Source: an uncultured Bacteroidales bacterium
GTDB lineage: Bacteria > Bacteroidota > Bacteroidia > Bacteroidales > P3
Length of the DNA stretch: 32,770 nt
Reading direction: 5' to 3'
NCBI GenBank assembly: GCA_937901525.1
Contig: CALDHX010000025.1
Coordinates: forward strand, 1-32,770
A model generated the notes under the pieces. It had not been told where the DNA came from. It saw nothing but the letters and a program-made list of their open reading frames with translations, and did no database searches. The translations under genes were made by a program, and so were the position numbers. Positions 32,739-32,770 of this stretch are shown here, piece after piece; within the stretch, counting starts at the first letter, position 1, and every line of letters starts with the position of its first letter.

Positions 32739-32770
32739 TTTTTCTTTTATTTTACGCATTTTACGTGGAT
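32732..32770. repeat. Direct repeat, copy B (gene end plus terminator arm)
   Basis: Counterpart of 31270-31310, about 1.46 kb away. It is cut by the window end, so its full length is unknown. Confidence 0.85.
32747..32770 (-). CDS. 3' end of an unidentified gene (partial)
   Basis: Only seven codons and the stop are inside the window, reading IHVKCVK-stop on the minus strand. A terminator hairpin follows. I infer the gene because the same C-terminal peptide, with a synonymous codon difference, is present as a 25-codon fragment at 31287-31364. Confidence 0.55.
   Translation of the reverse strand: MHVKCVK

Overview
The window is AT-rich (about one third GC by eye) and comes from an amino-acid-fermenting member of the Bacteroidetes, probably Bacteroidales. 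Many genes and the tRNA are preceded by the Bacteroidetes -7 element TAnnTTTG. Shine-Dalgarno sequences are poor or absent. The lysine fermentation genes resemble those of Porphyromonas-like organisms. I cannot name a genus.

Layout, left to right: (1) 1-251, a 21-bp tandem repeat and AT-rich DNA. (2) 252-6821, a type I restriction-modification operon in the order hsdR, hsdM, DUF1016-family nuclease, hsdS. (3) 6868-9146, a Fic protein and a stand-alone DUF1016-family nuclease, each with its own promoter. (4) 9168-13865, minus strand, lysine operon part 1: kdd, kamA, kamB, kamC. (5) 14073-18033, plus strand, accessory genes: an acyltransferase, an outer-membrane beta-barrel protein, and a two-gene unit of an AAA/ABC-type ATPase with a small protein that has a PD-(D/E)XK-like pattern. 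(6) 18131-22216, minus strand, lysine operon part 2: a deoxyhypusine-synthase-like gene, kamD, kamE, atoA. (7) 22338-22422, tRNA-Ser(UGA). (8) 22544-24992, minus strand, a P-loop ATPase and a third DUF1016-family nuclease. (9) 25338-31245, a second type I system in the order hsdM, hsdS, hsdR. (10) 31361-32590, minus strand, an AAA_14/DUF4143-type ATPase. The 3' end of another minus-strand gene runs off the right edge.

The metabolic genes encode the shared and 5,6-aminomutase branches of lysine fermentation: KamA makes beta-lysine, KamD/KamE move the second amino group with B12 and PLP, KamB/KamC are the predicted reactivation proteins, and Kdd oxidises the diaminohexanoate. The cleavage enzyme (kce), the ammonia lyase (kal) and the CoA-transferase alpha subunit (atoD) are not in the window.

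The most interesting signal lies in how the accessory genes are joined to their surroundings. Both stand-alone DUF1016 genes, the Fic gene and the right-hand ATPase gene lie between direct repeats of about 23-41 bp. In two cases the repeat is a duplicated 3' end of the neighbouring gene, so the neighbour stays intact and a short remnant remains on the far side of the insert. This looks like repeated gain of single-gene defence cassettes at gene ends, with no transposase or integrase visible here. The second candidate novelty is the ATPase plus PD-(D/E)XK-like pair at 16094-18033, whose promoter sits inside a perfect 13-bp inverted repeat.
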